Origin: Liolophura sinensis
Taxonomy: Eukaryota > Mollusca > Polyplacophora > Chitonida > Chitonidae
DNA length: 64,000 nucleotides
Reading direction: 5' to 3'
Assembly (NCBI RefSeq): GCF_032854445.1
Contig: NC_088300.1
Span: 2,852,001 to 2,916,000 of the forward strand
The notes under the pieces are model-generated. The model was not told the DNA's origin and ran no database searches. It was given only the letters and a program-made list of their open reading frames with translations. The position numbers were made by a program, and so were the translations under genes. This document shows positions 1 through 12,000 of this stretch, piece by piece. How positions within the stretch are numbered: the first letter of the stretch is position 1; each line of letters starts with the position of its first letter.

Positions 1-9
1 TCTTCTCAG

Positions 10-1488
10 TACAGCCCCCAAAACAGCTGAGTGGCCTGCTTGTGGACAGCCTGCAATTTATCCTTGGCGTATGTCGATCACAGCAGCAGCAGAAAACTGA
101 GGCCTTGATCAAACAGAGACACGAATCCGGGGACAGGCAGTCTGACCTGGATGATGGGGAGCTAGGTAAGTGGACGGTCCTAAACATGTAGTATGGTGTT
201 AACCATGAATGAGCCCTTGATCAAACAGAGGCACGAATCCAGGGACAGGCAGTCTGACCTGGATGATGGGGAGCTAGGTAAGTGGACGGTCCTAAACATG
301 TAGTGTGGTGTTAACCATGAATGAGCCCTTGATCAAACAGAGGCACGAATCCGGGGACAGGCAGTCTGACCTGGATGATCGGGAGCTAGGTAAGTGGACG
401 GTCCTAAACATGTAGTATGGTGTTAACCATGATTGAGGCCTTGATCAAACAGAGGCACGAATCCGGGGACAGGCAGTCTGACCTGGATGATGGGGAGCTA
501 GGTAAGTGTATGGTTCTCAACATGAAGTATGGCGTTAACCATGAATGAGCCCTTGATCAAACAGGCACAAGTGTGGAGACCCCTTGGTGGTGAGGTGGTA
601 TTGTAGTGGTACTGTATTTTCACGTCTGACATTATGTTACATTACGCTAAGTACTAATACAATGTAGTATTATCACCAATTTTGCACATATGAAGAATCA
701 AAAGAATTCTGATGCTTGTGGAATTCACTGATATCAGAATATCTGATATCAGACTGATATTTGGTGAATTCATTTCTTGGGGTTGTACCCTTTGCAGTTC
801 TTTTCCCATTACTTTATTAACTAGAAATATACATTTGTGATGACCATGTAGGGATGTACCATATCGCTCGGTAATAAAAATGTGGACGTTTTGTAGTGTT
901 AATACTTTTAATAGAGGTATGCTCACCTCTTGATCAACAGAAGCCACACCCTCTAAGAGAAGGAAGATCAGCTCTGAATGTGAAGAAAAAGCTGAATTGA
1001 AGCCTACGGCTGATGATAGAAATCCGGAAGGTGGAGAAAATGGGAAGATTGAAGAAAGTGGTAAAAGTGTGGATGCAGAGGAAATGAAAGAAACAGAGAA
1101 AGACAAGTCAGAAGATGAAAGGGAGAAGAAATCAGAAGACAAGGCAGAGACTTCCAAAACTGATACGGATGGGGAAAAGGAGGGCAAGGAAAAAACTGGA
1201 AATGGGGCAGAGAATAATTTTGAGAAAATCGAGGACAAACAAGAGACTGATAATAAACATCAGGCATCTGATGAAGAGAAGGATAATACACGATTAGATG
1301 CCTCTCCAAAACCGCCAGGTAGTAAAGATGCTTCTGATTCTGGAGACTCAGACACAGTGAAGTCGTCAGCTGGGACCCCCTCCTCCACGCCCTCCTCATT
1401 ACGATCTCAGCATAAAGAAAAGCCCAGTTGGGTGGATCTGGTTGTCCGTCACATTGAATCCCTATTTAATCTCATCAGTAAAAAGTAA
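10..1488 (+). CDS. Last two exons of an unrecognised acidic, lysine-rich nuclear protein (5' part lies outside the window)
   Basis: Exons are 10-165 and 941-1488. The first opens right after an acceptor (tcttctcag, 1-9) and ends at CTA-G before gtaagt. The second follows tgatcaacag. The junction is phase 1 and gives DDGELEATPSKRRK. TAA is at 1486-1488. The visible C-terminal part has a short hydrophobic helix-like stretch (QLSGLLVDSLQFILGV), a QQQQ run, and a probable nuclear localisation signal (PSKRRK). About 110 residues of Glu/Lys/Asp/Ser-rich disordered sequence follow, then a Ser/Pro-rich patch, then a conserved-looking hydrophobic end (WVDLVVRHIESLFNLISKK). I do not recognise the family. 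A chromatin or RNA-processing role is possible from composition only. The intron between the two exons holds tandem copies of the first exon's end (see the 112-bp repeat). Confidence 0.72.
103..565 (+). repeat. 112-bp tandem repeat (4 copies plus a partial one) carrying an exon end and its splice donor
   Basis: The donor GT recurs at 166, 278, 390 and 502, exactly 112 bp apart. Each unit holds the last ~63 bp of the coding exon that ends at 165, the donor gtaagt, and ~49 bp of intron. A fifth, partial copy starts near 547. Copies differ by only a few bases, so the expansion is young. All four donors are intact. A copy spliced in through the cag inside the unit would bring in an early stop in the reading frame. 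Confidence 0.93.
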
Positions 1489-2772
1489 ACATGGAAAAAA
1501 TATATATATAGTGGAGATGTTTTTCATGGGATTGTTGATGAAAAACTGAATTATGTAAATTTGAACTTCACTCTGCTTATTGTTTGTACAAGTTTTATGG
1601 GAATTTTATGAACATAGTATAACAAAGAAATATTAACTGCTGTTGATCTCTGTTACTTTATATTGCGCTGTATTTTTAAAAGTAATCATATTTGCTCATG
1701 ACGCTAAATCCATATCTTCCTACAGCTGCAGAAATGCTTGGTCTTGTACAAAATTTTGTGTACAAATAAGCCAGGTCCTTCATGGAATACATCATTTGAG
1801 TAGTTCATAATGATTTAAGTTTTAGTCACTTTTCATGAATTTTCTTTTATTCTGAAATTTAATGAATTCATGTCAAAGCTTAAGATATAATATTAAAATA
1901 ATAATAGTTAGAAGATGTGTAAAAAGTTTGGAATATTCTTTGTGTACTTTGTTTAAATCAAATTTGGATTGCTTTCTGCTGAAATGTTATGAAACGTCCA
2001 ATTTGTACCCAGTAAAAGCGGAAAGAAACAAAAAAAAACAAAACAAAAAGGTAAACGAAGAAGGTGTGTGAGAAGCATTTTCAGCACTTGAACCAGTGTT
2101 TTTAATTAGGAAGTTCAGTTCCTGAAGTAAGGGCATAGTGTAGTCTAGCTTTCAAGCATAATGTCAGCTTGTCAAAGATTATGTCTCTTCGGTCATTCTC
2201 TGCTAAGCAGTGCTTCTTTCCAATACATGCACGGAGTGTGCAGCTTGTATTATGTTGCACCAAATAACCTGTGACAGGCTGCACAGAATAGTAGCATGCC
2301 AGAGTGCCTGTACATACATGTACGTGGGAAGCTATCTGTAACAGATCTCTGTAGCATGGAAAGTAAGATTTTTGGCCAGAAACATTCATTCAAAGGAAAT
2401 GTCCACAGTCGTTGCCACCAAAATAGTAAATTAGAGAAATATGTGTTTAACATTTTCAAACTCATAGAATGGTTTGAAATGATTCAGTTTGAAGGGGTTA
2501 AGCGATTCCTTCTCAGTGTACATATTACAGTTGTACTGTTCTTTTGATACAACATTTTGGGCTGAGGAGAGCTCGGATCATGGTGAATCCGTCTTGGTTA
2601 TGAAAGACAAGACAACTGATGGTGCTACATACCAATCATGTGATACTGGGGTGTGCTGTCAAGATTTGAGTGTGCTCTTTGACAAGTGTGCTCAGTGAGA
2701 AGTACAGTGTAGGCATGTGATACTGGGGTGTGCTGTCAAGATTTGGGTGTACTCTGTGAGAAGTACTGACAG
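1489..2772. other. 3' untranslated and intergenic sequence
   Basis: This is AT-rich sequence downstream of the TAA at 1486-1488. It holds a short TA run near 1502 and an A-rich tract near 2027-2050. I see no exon with homology or splice support. Confidence 0.5.
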
Positions 2773-2774
2773 TT

Positions 2775-3005
2775 CTCTTACTGCCTTCTGCAAAGTCTTC
2801 ATGTGTTCTATTACTGCCTTCTCCAAAGTGTGCATGTGTGTTCTCTTACTGTCTTCTCCAAAGTGTGCATGTGTTCTCTTACTGCCTTCTTCAAAGTGTG
2901 CATGTGTGTTCTCTTACTGTCTTCTCCAAAGTGTGCATGTGTGTTCTCTTACTGCCTTCTTCAAAGTGTGCATGTGTGTTCTCTTATTGCCTTCTCTAAA
3001 GTATG
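2775..3005. repeat. Minisatellite, ~36-38-bp unit, about 6 copies
   Basis: The units read ttctcttactgccttctcca followed by aagtgtgcatgtgtg. Small length differences come from loss of a 'tg'. It is pyrimidine-rich on the + strand. The short open frames over it are repeat artefacts. Confidence 0.85.
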
Positions 3006-3010
3006 TGTAC

Positions 3011-4001
3011 ATTACTCTGTAGATGTGCTTGCCTCGTGTTCATATGCTTTTATGAATTTTTCACCTTAAAGCAGATACTCTTTTCATACATGCTAAACCA
3101 AATTTAAGGTTTTCTGTTTGACCCTGAAGATTTGTGTCACAGGATGCAGTTCCTAAAACTTAAAGCATACTTTATTCTTTGTGGACTTAAGTCTGCTTAT
3201 AACACATAACCGTCTTTGAAAGAATGATTGTTAGTTTTTGTATTTCAGAACTTTCTCTCTTCTCACTAAAACACCGTTTTTCTTTTTGACATAAAATACG
3301 GTGATAGTTTGCTACCTATAGTTCTCATGGGTCAAGAAGCACTGAAGTTAATCCTGTGATAAAATGTCCGACACTTACCAAGGCATCTCTGTACCACGCT
3401 TTGGTGTAGCTCTTAACATTTGTGACCTGTGAGAAAAATTGGTTGGGTCTTCGAGAATTTGTGTGTTCCCCTGTTTGAAGTGGTTGCTTCAAAGCTCAAA
3501 TCCAGCAGCCGAAGTAATCATGGTGATTATCAAAAAATTCATAGCCATTCTAGAATTCGTTTTATCAAAGAGATATCAGATTTTTGTGTCTTTGTATTAA
3601 TTTGTAAACAAATTTTGATGTCCCTTTTGGACATAGGTATAAAACTGTGTTACTTAGTAGGCTTCATCTCGGTTAATTCAGGTTTTGTCAAGAAGATATG
3701 TGGAAATGTTCTGGTCAGTTTTTAGCCCCAAATTTAGAGCAGATGTTGGGTTGGAGCCAATGTTAGCCATTTTGTGTGATGTTTTTGTTTATGATGTGTG
3801 TTCATCTCGTTTGTCGCTGCATAAAATGTTACAGGTAATGCAAAGTAATTAAATGTACAGAGATTTGGAGAAGGATTATGTAGACTTACTAAGTGCCACA
3901 GTTTGCAGTACATATACATGTTTGAGCGTAAAAATTTATAATCCAGTATGGCTGAATCCCACATTCACATACTGTGTGGATGCTCTATCTCATTCATATT
4001 G
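3011..4001. other. Intergenic sequence without recognised features
   Basis: I see no exon-like homology on either strand, and no SINE tail or terminal inverted repeat. Confidence 0.4.
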
Positions 4002-4640
4002 CCTGCCCTTCTACACTAAGAAAAGTTACTCAGAAGATAATACATACAAGCGTGCTTAGTCTGTATGTCAACATTCATACTAGTATGGTGAATCTGTATG
4101 TCAACATTCATACCAGTATGGTGAATCTGTATGTCTGCCCTTCTACACTAAGAAAAGTTACTCAGAAGATAATACATACAAGCATGGTTAGTCTGTATGT
4201 CAACATTCATACCAGTATGGTGAATCTGTATGTCAACATTCATACCAGTATGGTCAACATTCATACCAGTATGGTGAATCTGTATGTCAACATACATACC
4301 AGTATGGTGAATCTGTATATCAACATTCATACCAGTATGGGGAATCTGTATGTCAACATTCATACCAGTATGGTGAATCTGTATGTCAACATTCATACCA
4401 GTATGATGAATCTATATGTCAACATTCATACCAGTATGGTGAATCTGTATGTCAGCATGTCAACATTCATACCAGTATGGTGAATCTGTATGTCAGCATT
4501 CATACCAGTATGGTGAATCTGTATGTTAACACTCATACGAGTATGGTGAATCTGTATGTCAACATTCATACCAGTATGGTGAATCTGTATGTCAACATTC
4601 ATACGAATATGGTGAATCTGTATGTCAACACACATACGTG
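4002..4640. repeat. 33-bp minisatellite (about 16 units) with an internal 132-bp duplication
   Basis: The unit is atgtcaacattcataccagt plus atggtgaatctgt, 33 bp. The flank at 4002-4053 (ctgcccttctacactaagaa onward) recurs at 4134-4185. The offset is 132 bp, or 4 x 33, so the array and its left edge were duplicated together. The period divides by three, so both strands stay open (IHTSMVNLYVN on +, MNVDIQIHHTG on -). I do not regard either as a gene. Confidence 0.92.
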
Positions 4641-5817
4641 AGGAGTCTTCAGGACTAGTACATGTACATTAGTACTTGTCCATATTAAATCTGCTGACGT
4701 CTAATATCAAGCCCGTGTGAACTATTTGTGGATCAGCACCATTCATCCTTTAGCGGTATCAAGCCAGACTTGTTAGTGAATCTGCTACAGTACGCAGTTG
4801 AAACATGAAGCGTGTGTACATACGGTGTAGGGCAGCGCATGAAAATAATGGCCGAGCTGAAACCTCTGTGTGGCACATATCCAAGTGCTAATGCCATGCC
4901 CGTGGCATGTTTAGGTGGATGTGCCGTGCTCTCTGTCATGCTATGGAAACGTTTATAACCACCAAGAAATAGAACTATAATTTAGAACCGTGATGTTAAT
5001 TATGGCAATCCATCACCTGCATTTGAAAACAAGACAAAAGACGTGAGAAGTTTGTCATTTGGGATACACCTGTACAGTAAATGTTAGTGGCCATCCATTT
5101 TTGGGGCACACAATTATAGTGTACCAGAATGATAAGGTTGTTATGTACATAGTTTCTACATAATTTTGCAGTCTGCAGATGAGTTTTGTTCTTATGGAAA
5201 AAAAAGACTCCACCAGATCATTAAAAATCTCCAAACTGTTTTTAAAAAATTTTCTGTTGTTGTTGTTGCTGTTGTGTTTATGACGAGTTGGTTAATGTCA
5301 CAGTTTATAAGCAGTAATGGTCACTATCAACCCCAAAGATTTTTTTGATCCAAGGTGGCCTTCATTTTCAAGAATTGACTGCAAACATTTGTTTCAAAGT
5401 GATAAATTACCTTGTATCAAGGCTGGTGTTCATAATAATTGAGAGAATGTATGAAAGTTGCCATCTTTCAGCATTTAGATGCCAGTCGTGCATTCACTTC
5501 CTGATAAAATAAGTCACATTGAATGAGTGCAATTGGCTTGATCAAATGAGTTACATTGCTTAAGAGCTACTCCAACATGAAAACCTGCAGTGTCTGAAAA
5601 ACAGGTTTAAATTATAAGGCCTGAGTTAGTCAGAACTAAACTGCTAAATTGTGAACACAAAATATTAGAGCATTAAACCACTAATGTAATTTGTAAATTT
5701 CACAAGATCATACGGAAGGATAAGTGTTTACTCTTCTGCCTGGCATTACCTTCACACATGGCATCACCAGTCACATAGCCATAACTGACGCTGCACTCTC
5801 AAAAACTTCTACGTTCA
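4641..5817. other. Intergenic sequence without recognised features
   Basis: No coding homology, splice-supported exon or repeat is visible. A short GTT-rich stretch lies near 5255-5275. Confidence 0.4.
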
Positions 5818-5825
5818 TTCAGCAT

Positions 5826-5962
5826 AATTTATTTATTTATTTATTTGATTGGTGTTTTACGCCGTACTCAAGAATATTTCACTTATATGACGGCGATCAG
5901 CATTATGGTGGGTGGAAACCGGGCAAAGCCCGGGAGAAACCCACGACCATCTGCAGGTTCAC
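5826..5962 (-). mobile_element. 5'-truncated tRNA-derived SINE, antisense
   Basis: On the + strand the tail comes first: (tttat)n, then tgattggtgttttacgccgt. The body follows, with the diagnostic atggtgggtggaaaccgggc and cccacgaccat. It breaks off after gcaggttc. A candidate target-site duplication, ttcagcat, lies at 5818-5825 and 5963-5970. The tRNA head is missing, as expected for target-primed reverse transcription that stopped early. Confidence 0.88.
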
Positions 5963-6346
5963 TTCAGCATGGTTGCCTTGATCGCTATCGGATCTTGCTG
6001 ATTCAACATCCCTGTCTCAGGTGTAATACATGATGCACCAGGTAAATTTTACAGGAACTGCGGAAAGATATTGCTTGTCTTCTCTACAATGAAGGGTGAA
6101 ATAATATTATTTATTCTCAATCGTATTTGGAACCAGAATGGAAAGCATCATGATAGATAAAATCCTCTAATACCATCATCAAACATTGATTTTTCCAGAC
6201 TCCTATATGCATTGTTATTGGGATCTTGGTGGCAATGTAAAACATAACAGGGCCCAGTTTCACAAAGATGTCGTACGTTTTCATTGAAGACGACTAGTCA
6301 TCCACCAATATGGAGGGCATATCCGTACATCGCACGTGGGATAGTC

Positions 6347-6800
6347 GCCAAATGTTGGTGATCTAGGCTGCCAAATGTTGGTGATCTAGCCCTGCCAAAT
6401 GATGGTGATCTAGCCTGCCAAATGATGGCGATCTAACCTGCCAAATGTTGGTGATCTAGTCTGCCAAATATTGGTGATCTATCCCTACCAAATGATGGTG
6501 CTCTAGTCTGTCCAATATTGGTGATCTAGTCTGCCAAATGTTGGTGATCTATCCCTGCCAAATGTTGGTAATGTAGCCCCACCAAATGTTGGTGATCCAG
6601 CCCTGCCAAGTGCTGGTGATCTAGCCTGTCAAATGTTGGTGATCTAGCCCTGCCAAATGTTGGTGATCTAGCCCTGCCAACTGTTGGTGATTTAGCCCTG
6701 TCAAATGTTGGTGATCTAGCCTGCCAAATGTTGGTGATCTAGCTCTGCCAAATGATGGTGATCTTGTCTTGCCAAATTTTGGTGATCTAGCCCAGCCACT
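6347..6800. repeat. ~24-bp degenerate minisatellite, about 18-19 units
   Basis: The core is tgccaaatgttggtgatcta followed by gccc or gtc. Units vary between 22 and 25 bp and are more diverged than those of the neighbouring arrays, which suggests an older expansion. Antisense short frames (such as LAGLDHQHLAGLDHQHL) are by-products. Confidence 0.85.
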
Positions 6801-7015
6801 CAGGTTTCCTCCAGCCATAAACCTGAATGCAATCAGACATAAAGGTCAAAATTCTTTAGTAGAGTGTAATAAATCAATAATACAAATGAGGATTGTATAC
6901 AAAAATTAAAGTCATGAATTTTGTGATTTACTGTTAAGAGTGCATTGTATCCATGTAATTTACGTGTAGCCTTAACTGGAGCTTAACACATGAAAAATTG
7001 AATCATAGCTGAATG

Positions 7016-7667
7016 TAACACACGTTAACCAGTTGTAACTGACTGTAATTAATACAATGAATGACCATGTACTGGTTGCTGGTAGATCTTCCCATACACG
7101 ACCCCACAGGTGAGAGGCTTTCCAGTCATTGTTCTGTGCTATAACACACATTAACCAGTTGTAACTGACTGTAATCAGTACAATGAACGACCATGTACTG
7201 ATTGCTGGTAGATCTTCCCATACACGACCCCACAAGTGAGAGGCTTCCCAGTCATTGTTCTGTGCTATAACACACATTAACCAGTTGTAACTGACTGTAA
7301 TCAGTACAATGAACGACCATGTACTGGTTGCTGGTAGATGTTCCCATACATGACCACACAGGTGAGAGGCTTCCCAGTCATTGTTCTGTGCTATAACACA
7401 CATTAACCAGTTGTAACTGACTGCAATTAGTACAATGAACGACCATGTACTGGTTGCTGGTAGATGTTCCCATACATGACCACACAGGTGAGAGGCTTCC
7501 CAGTCATTGTTCTGTGCTATAACACACATTAACCAGTTGTAACTGACTGTAATTAGTACAATGAACGACCATGTACTGGTTGCTGGTAGATGTTCCCATA
7601 CATGACCACACTGGTGAGAGGCTTCCCAGTGACTGTGCTGTGCTAGCATGCTAACCACTCTGCCACA
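7016..7667. repeat. 126-bp minisatellite (5 units) built on a SINE fragment
   Basis: The motif ttaaccagttgtaactgact starts at 7025, 7151, 7277, 7403 and 7529, exactly 126 bp apart. Part of each unit is SINE body: gttgctggtagatcttccca matches the SINE gttgctggcagaccttccca, and ggtgagaggct...cattgttctgtgct matches the next conserved block. The array ends in a SINE head-like piece (gctagcatgctaaccactct, 7644-7663). 126 is a multiple of 3, so the minus strand stays open for 236 codons. I treat that as an artefact. Confidence 0.88.
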
Positions 7668-7683
7668 CATTTTTTTCTCCATT

Positions 7684-8400
7684 TACTAATACCATAAAAA
7701 CACAAACAGAAACAACCCGTGAAATGCACAGTTATTGTGACTATTTATTTTCATCCAAAAGACTGTAAAACACATCCATTTTCACTCTGAAAACAACCAA
7801 TTCTACACAAAGTGGCTCGAGTTAAATGTTTGTAACCATATGCAGAAATAAATAAACAAAAAATAGTTGATGTAGACACAGGCTGAAGTTTTGACCGTAT
7901 ATTTGAGAAGACATGGTAAGAGGTAGAAATACAGAAGTAGTGACCGTGAAAAATGAACATCATTCTCTAGCTTGTCTACACATGAACAGCAAGCTTTGGG
8001 CTAGAGAAATGACAATAAAATGACCGACTTCTTACTCAAATTTCACCACACAATAAGTTAATTCATACTCCCTCAAATATAATCTTGCAGGTAAAGTTAA
8101 TGTCAGGGAAAATATCAGTTCATCCTCTGGTCCTCAATAAAACTATCCTCCATAGACTGATTTCCAAATGCATTAGCTAACAGCAACATATCTGCTCTTC
8201 TGATTCACAATGACATAAGAGACTTCAATCACTGCCAAGTTTGGCAGGTCAAATCCTTCACAACATCCACATCATTTTCAGCATAAACATTTACATCATT
8301 CGCTGTCCTAGTCTTACAGTCATATGTAATCTCTATATTTACAAATAAATGCGCCCTCAGGCTAAATAATTCTGCAGTCAAAAAAAAGACTTCAGTATCA
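7684..8400. other. Probable 3' untranslated region of AHSA1 or intergenic DNA
   Basis: A minus-strand AATAAA (tttatt on +, 7744-7749) is the candidate polyadenylation signal for AHSA1. If it is used, the 3' UTR is about 1.3 kb and includes the 39-bp array. No exon is seen here. Confidence 0.35.
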
Positions 8401-8876
8401 GTGGGCCAAATGAATGTGATGCACAGTAATCTGTCTTCAGCTGGACAAATGAATGTGATACACAGTAATCTGTCTTCAGCTGGACAAATGAATGTGATAC
8501 ACAGTAATCTGTCTTCAGCTGGACAAATGAATGTGATACACAGTAATCTGTCTTCAGCTGGACAAATGAATGTGATACACAGTAATCTGTTTTCAGCTGG
8601 ACAAATGAATGTGATACACAGTAAGCTGTCTTCAGCTGGACAAATGAATGTGATACACAGTAATCTGTCTTCAGCTGGACAAATGAATGTGATACACAGT
8701 AAGCTGTCTTCAGCTGGAGAAATGAATGTGATACACAGTAATCTGTCTTCAGCTGGAGAAATGAATGTGATACACAGTAATCTGTCTTCAGCTGGACAAA
8801 TGAATGTGATACACAGTAAGCTGTCTTCAGCTGGACAAATGAATGTGATACACAGTAAGCTGTCTTCAGCTGGACT
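8401..8876. repeat. 39-bp minisatellite, 12 copies, just downstream of the AHSA1 stop
   Basis: The unit is gacaaatgaatgtgatacac plus agtaatctgtcttcagctg, 39 bp. Copies are nearly identical; the main variant is agtaagctgt versus agtaatctgt. It begins about 210 bp past the AHSA1 stop codon. 39 = 13 codons, so both strands are open (GQMNVIHSNLSSA on +, QLKTDYCVSHSFV on -). Neither has an exon context. Confidence 0.93.
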
Positions 8877-9085
8877 CCATGAATGACTCTAAAAGTAAAT
8901 GCTGTCTTCATGCAACAGAGAGAGTAATGGAGCATTAACTGGTATATATCAAGGAAAATGACATCCACTTGTTACCACTGATGGGGTCAGCGATAACATA
9001 CTCCGATACAAATGCAAGGGCAATGGGATTCTGGATGATTGGTTATGATTCAGTGCTAACTTTGGTCTGTTATTTTGCGAATGTA

Positions 9086-12000
9086 TCAAAACAAACGTGC
9101 TCCAAATCCAAAACAGCTTTTCATACGCTCCCAATAGTTCTGTTTCCAGCCAATCAACGTCTTTTCATACTCGCTCTCTGGAATTCCAGTTTGTGACAGC
9201 GACAGTTCTGTTGAGCCGTCCTTGTCGTGGAGATGGATTTTCACGTCAGAATAATGTTCCTCTGGCCAGGATTTGCACCGCCATCTTGTTACAATTTTCT
9301 CCTCAGGAACCTGATAAAATCATACAGGACAAATAATAATTATGATGAAGATCTATGTACATGTCCTGCAACTATACCGCTCCACGATCTCTTCTCGTAC
9401 CAAAAAATCCTTCAATTGATGTTTGCAGCTGAATATGTGATTTTTTTAGTGTAAGTGTAAATTATTCTTGCAGTGTGAGCTAAAGGCGCTCTTGTGACCC
9501 TAACAGGGTAGGTTGTGTATTTAAAGGTCTACTGTCAGCTTAATGTGGACCTCCAGCTTTTTCCCAATGGGCCCACTGTCAGCTTGCAACTAAGTAGATG
9601 CTCTTCTTGGTCTACTGTTTTCCACTTGTTTCAGGGTAACAGTCAATAAAAGTTAATGGCAGCAGCATTCACCAAAAGCTCATGGAACCAAAGTGTATTC
9701 CTGATTCTGGGTTTACTACATAGTCTCTGGAACTGTTGACTTGATTTATCAGTTGTACTTACCAATTCTACGAATTCTCCAGTAATATTTCCACTAAATA
9801 ACGAGAACCTGCCTCCTTTCTCAGCTTCTATTGTACTCTCTCCCCCACAGTAGGCCTTTACCATCTGCAACACACAAACACAGCTGTGAACATACATGTA
9901 TTAGCTGCACACAAAGCTGGTCTTGCCCACATACATGTACTGCCCAAGAATGGGAGTATATTTTATTATCTGCTTTGTTGGCACTGAGCACGGTACACAA
10001 GATTATGCCACTTCTACTCCAGCTGTCAGTTCTACAAAACTGATTAAACCTACCAGCCTTTGGCAACTATCTGGTGAACTTCATTACATTATACATACAG
10101 ACTTTCATCCCAGAGAATAATACTACAATCCATATTTGTATTCTTGTAAAATGGTCTCCTAAATACTTCATAAAAGAAAACCTAAAGAGCCATATGTCAA
10201 TCACTTATTAGCGCTGTCCCAAAACCAAAGGAGGAAGGGGAAATGTCGAAGATTCGGTGCTGAGGGCGGGCAAGAGCCAATTATCATCATTCCTGTGTCC
10301 CGCAATTCAGGTGAGCCTTTCAACCACATCAACAGCATGACTTCTTTCGATAGCATTTATACGTTGAGTATAACAAGTTCTTTTTATTCAGTGAGCGTAC
10401 CTATCCTGAAACGTCGCTCACTGAATAAAAGAAGTTGTGATCGATATATTTGCTTTGTTATCACATCAAGAGTAGAACCAGGTCGGGCTGAAAGAGATAA
10501 AGTCACCCAGGTGTTATAACAGTGTATTTAACCATGATGAGCTTATCTTTCCTGTTGCTGGTGCTGGTCGTATGGGATGCAGTTTGGAAATGATCGTTCA
10601 AACCTAAATGGAAATCACTAAATACCACAATGAAGCTGTAAGACTTACTTGTAGATCCGTCAACGCTCTATATACATCTGTTGGTCGACACTCAAACATT
10701 TCCTTTGTCTCCAGCTTCTTTGTTCTGATTTTGACCCCTAGTGACAAAGACTGTGAAATACTGCTGCCATTTATCACCTTATTCATCTCTTGTTTGGCTT
10801 TGTTTACCTGTAAAATAAGACAAACTTACCATGAAATACAGAACCAAGTATGACAACGGAAGCTGTGTGTTTTATGGGATATTAAACACCCAGTTTGGGG
10901 GGGAAAGATTTGTGTTTAACTGCACAAAGCTATATCTCACTTCAGTATAAAGCATTCAAAATATAATTAATAAAATGATATGTCAGTTAAAATTTGGAAC
11001 AATATCACAATTTGCACCCCTAGGACTCTAAACAGTATTATATCCGATCAAGGTTTAAAGTTAAGAAACGCTTTGTGAAACTGAGCGGAGACAATTGTCT
11101 ACACACAAGGCATTCCCAAGGTCAAATCCTTGTCTTTTGCGTTACTTCGCATAGAGCTGAAACACTTACTGTGGAACTCTTTGGTTCCTCTTTTGCTGCT
11201 GATTTTCCATCCTTTGTTGGCAGAATTATCCCTTGGCTGTATCCTGACAGGAAACAAACAAAAAAATAAATGATGAAAAGGTTCTATGAGCATCAAAAAT
11301 ATGAATACATCATCAACTCAGTTGGTCTTCGTCAGGGACCCAGCAGGTTGTTCTTTAACTTTTTATTCCATACAAAATGAATTATGTGTATCTACACAAA
11401 GCGCTCTTGTAAATGTACCGGTAACTCTGAAGTCCTGTAAATGCAAACCCACAAATATGGCAATCTACATTATGAAAAGGCTACGTAGTTCCCAGAAAAA
11501 AAAGAGGATCTGAACATTTCCATACAGTAAGAAAAGCAAATGAATTTACAAATCACTCCCTGATGATTAATGAATAAGAAAACGAACTCAAAAACATTTA
11601 TGCCTGATTCAAAATGCACAAATGCACAAAAGTGTTTTCTATCAACTTCAGAGGTCTTACTTTCTCTTAATTCCTTGACATATTGTTTTAGCTGCTTGCG
11701 TATAACATCAGTGCCACACTTCCTCATCACTTCCTTCACCTTGTAAGCTTCATCTGTGTTCTTATCTGTTGTTACTTCAATCTGTGAAGTCATACAAACA
11801 AGTACAGATATTATGTTAATACATTCATAAATTCAAGTTGTTTTTTGAAGTAAATGATATTGATTTCTACTTCAAATCAGTTACTACAGTCAAATTTGCA
11901 GGTAATTTTGCAAAACCTAACATTACCATGTACTTTGCCATTCTTTCAATATAACCATCACAACCAAAACAGGTTTCATTTGGAGAAAGCTGTACAATTT

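Noticed and set aside
654-1399. Minus-strand frames over the acidic exon at 941-1488
   Set aside because: They are antisense shadows of Glu/Lys-rich coding sequence. The + frame has splice support and a nuclear signal.
6972-7682. 236-codon repeat open frame on the minus strand
   Set aside because: It is produced by the 126-bp SINE-derived array. The other phases also stay open for long stretches.
8378-8968. 161- and 196-codon frames on opposite strands
   Set aside because: Both come from the 39-bp array, and complementary open frames over the same repeat indicate periodicity, not coding.
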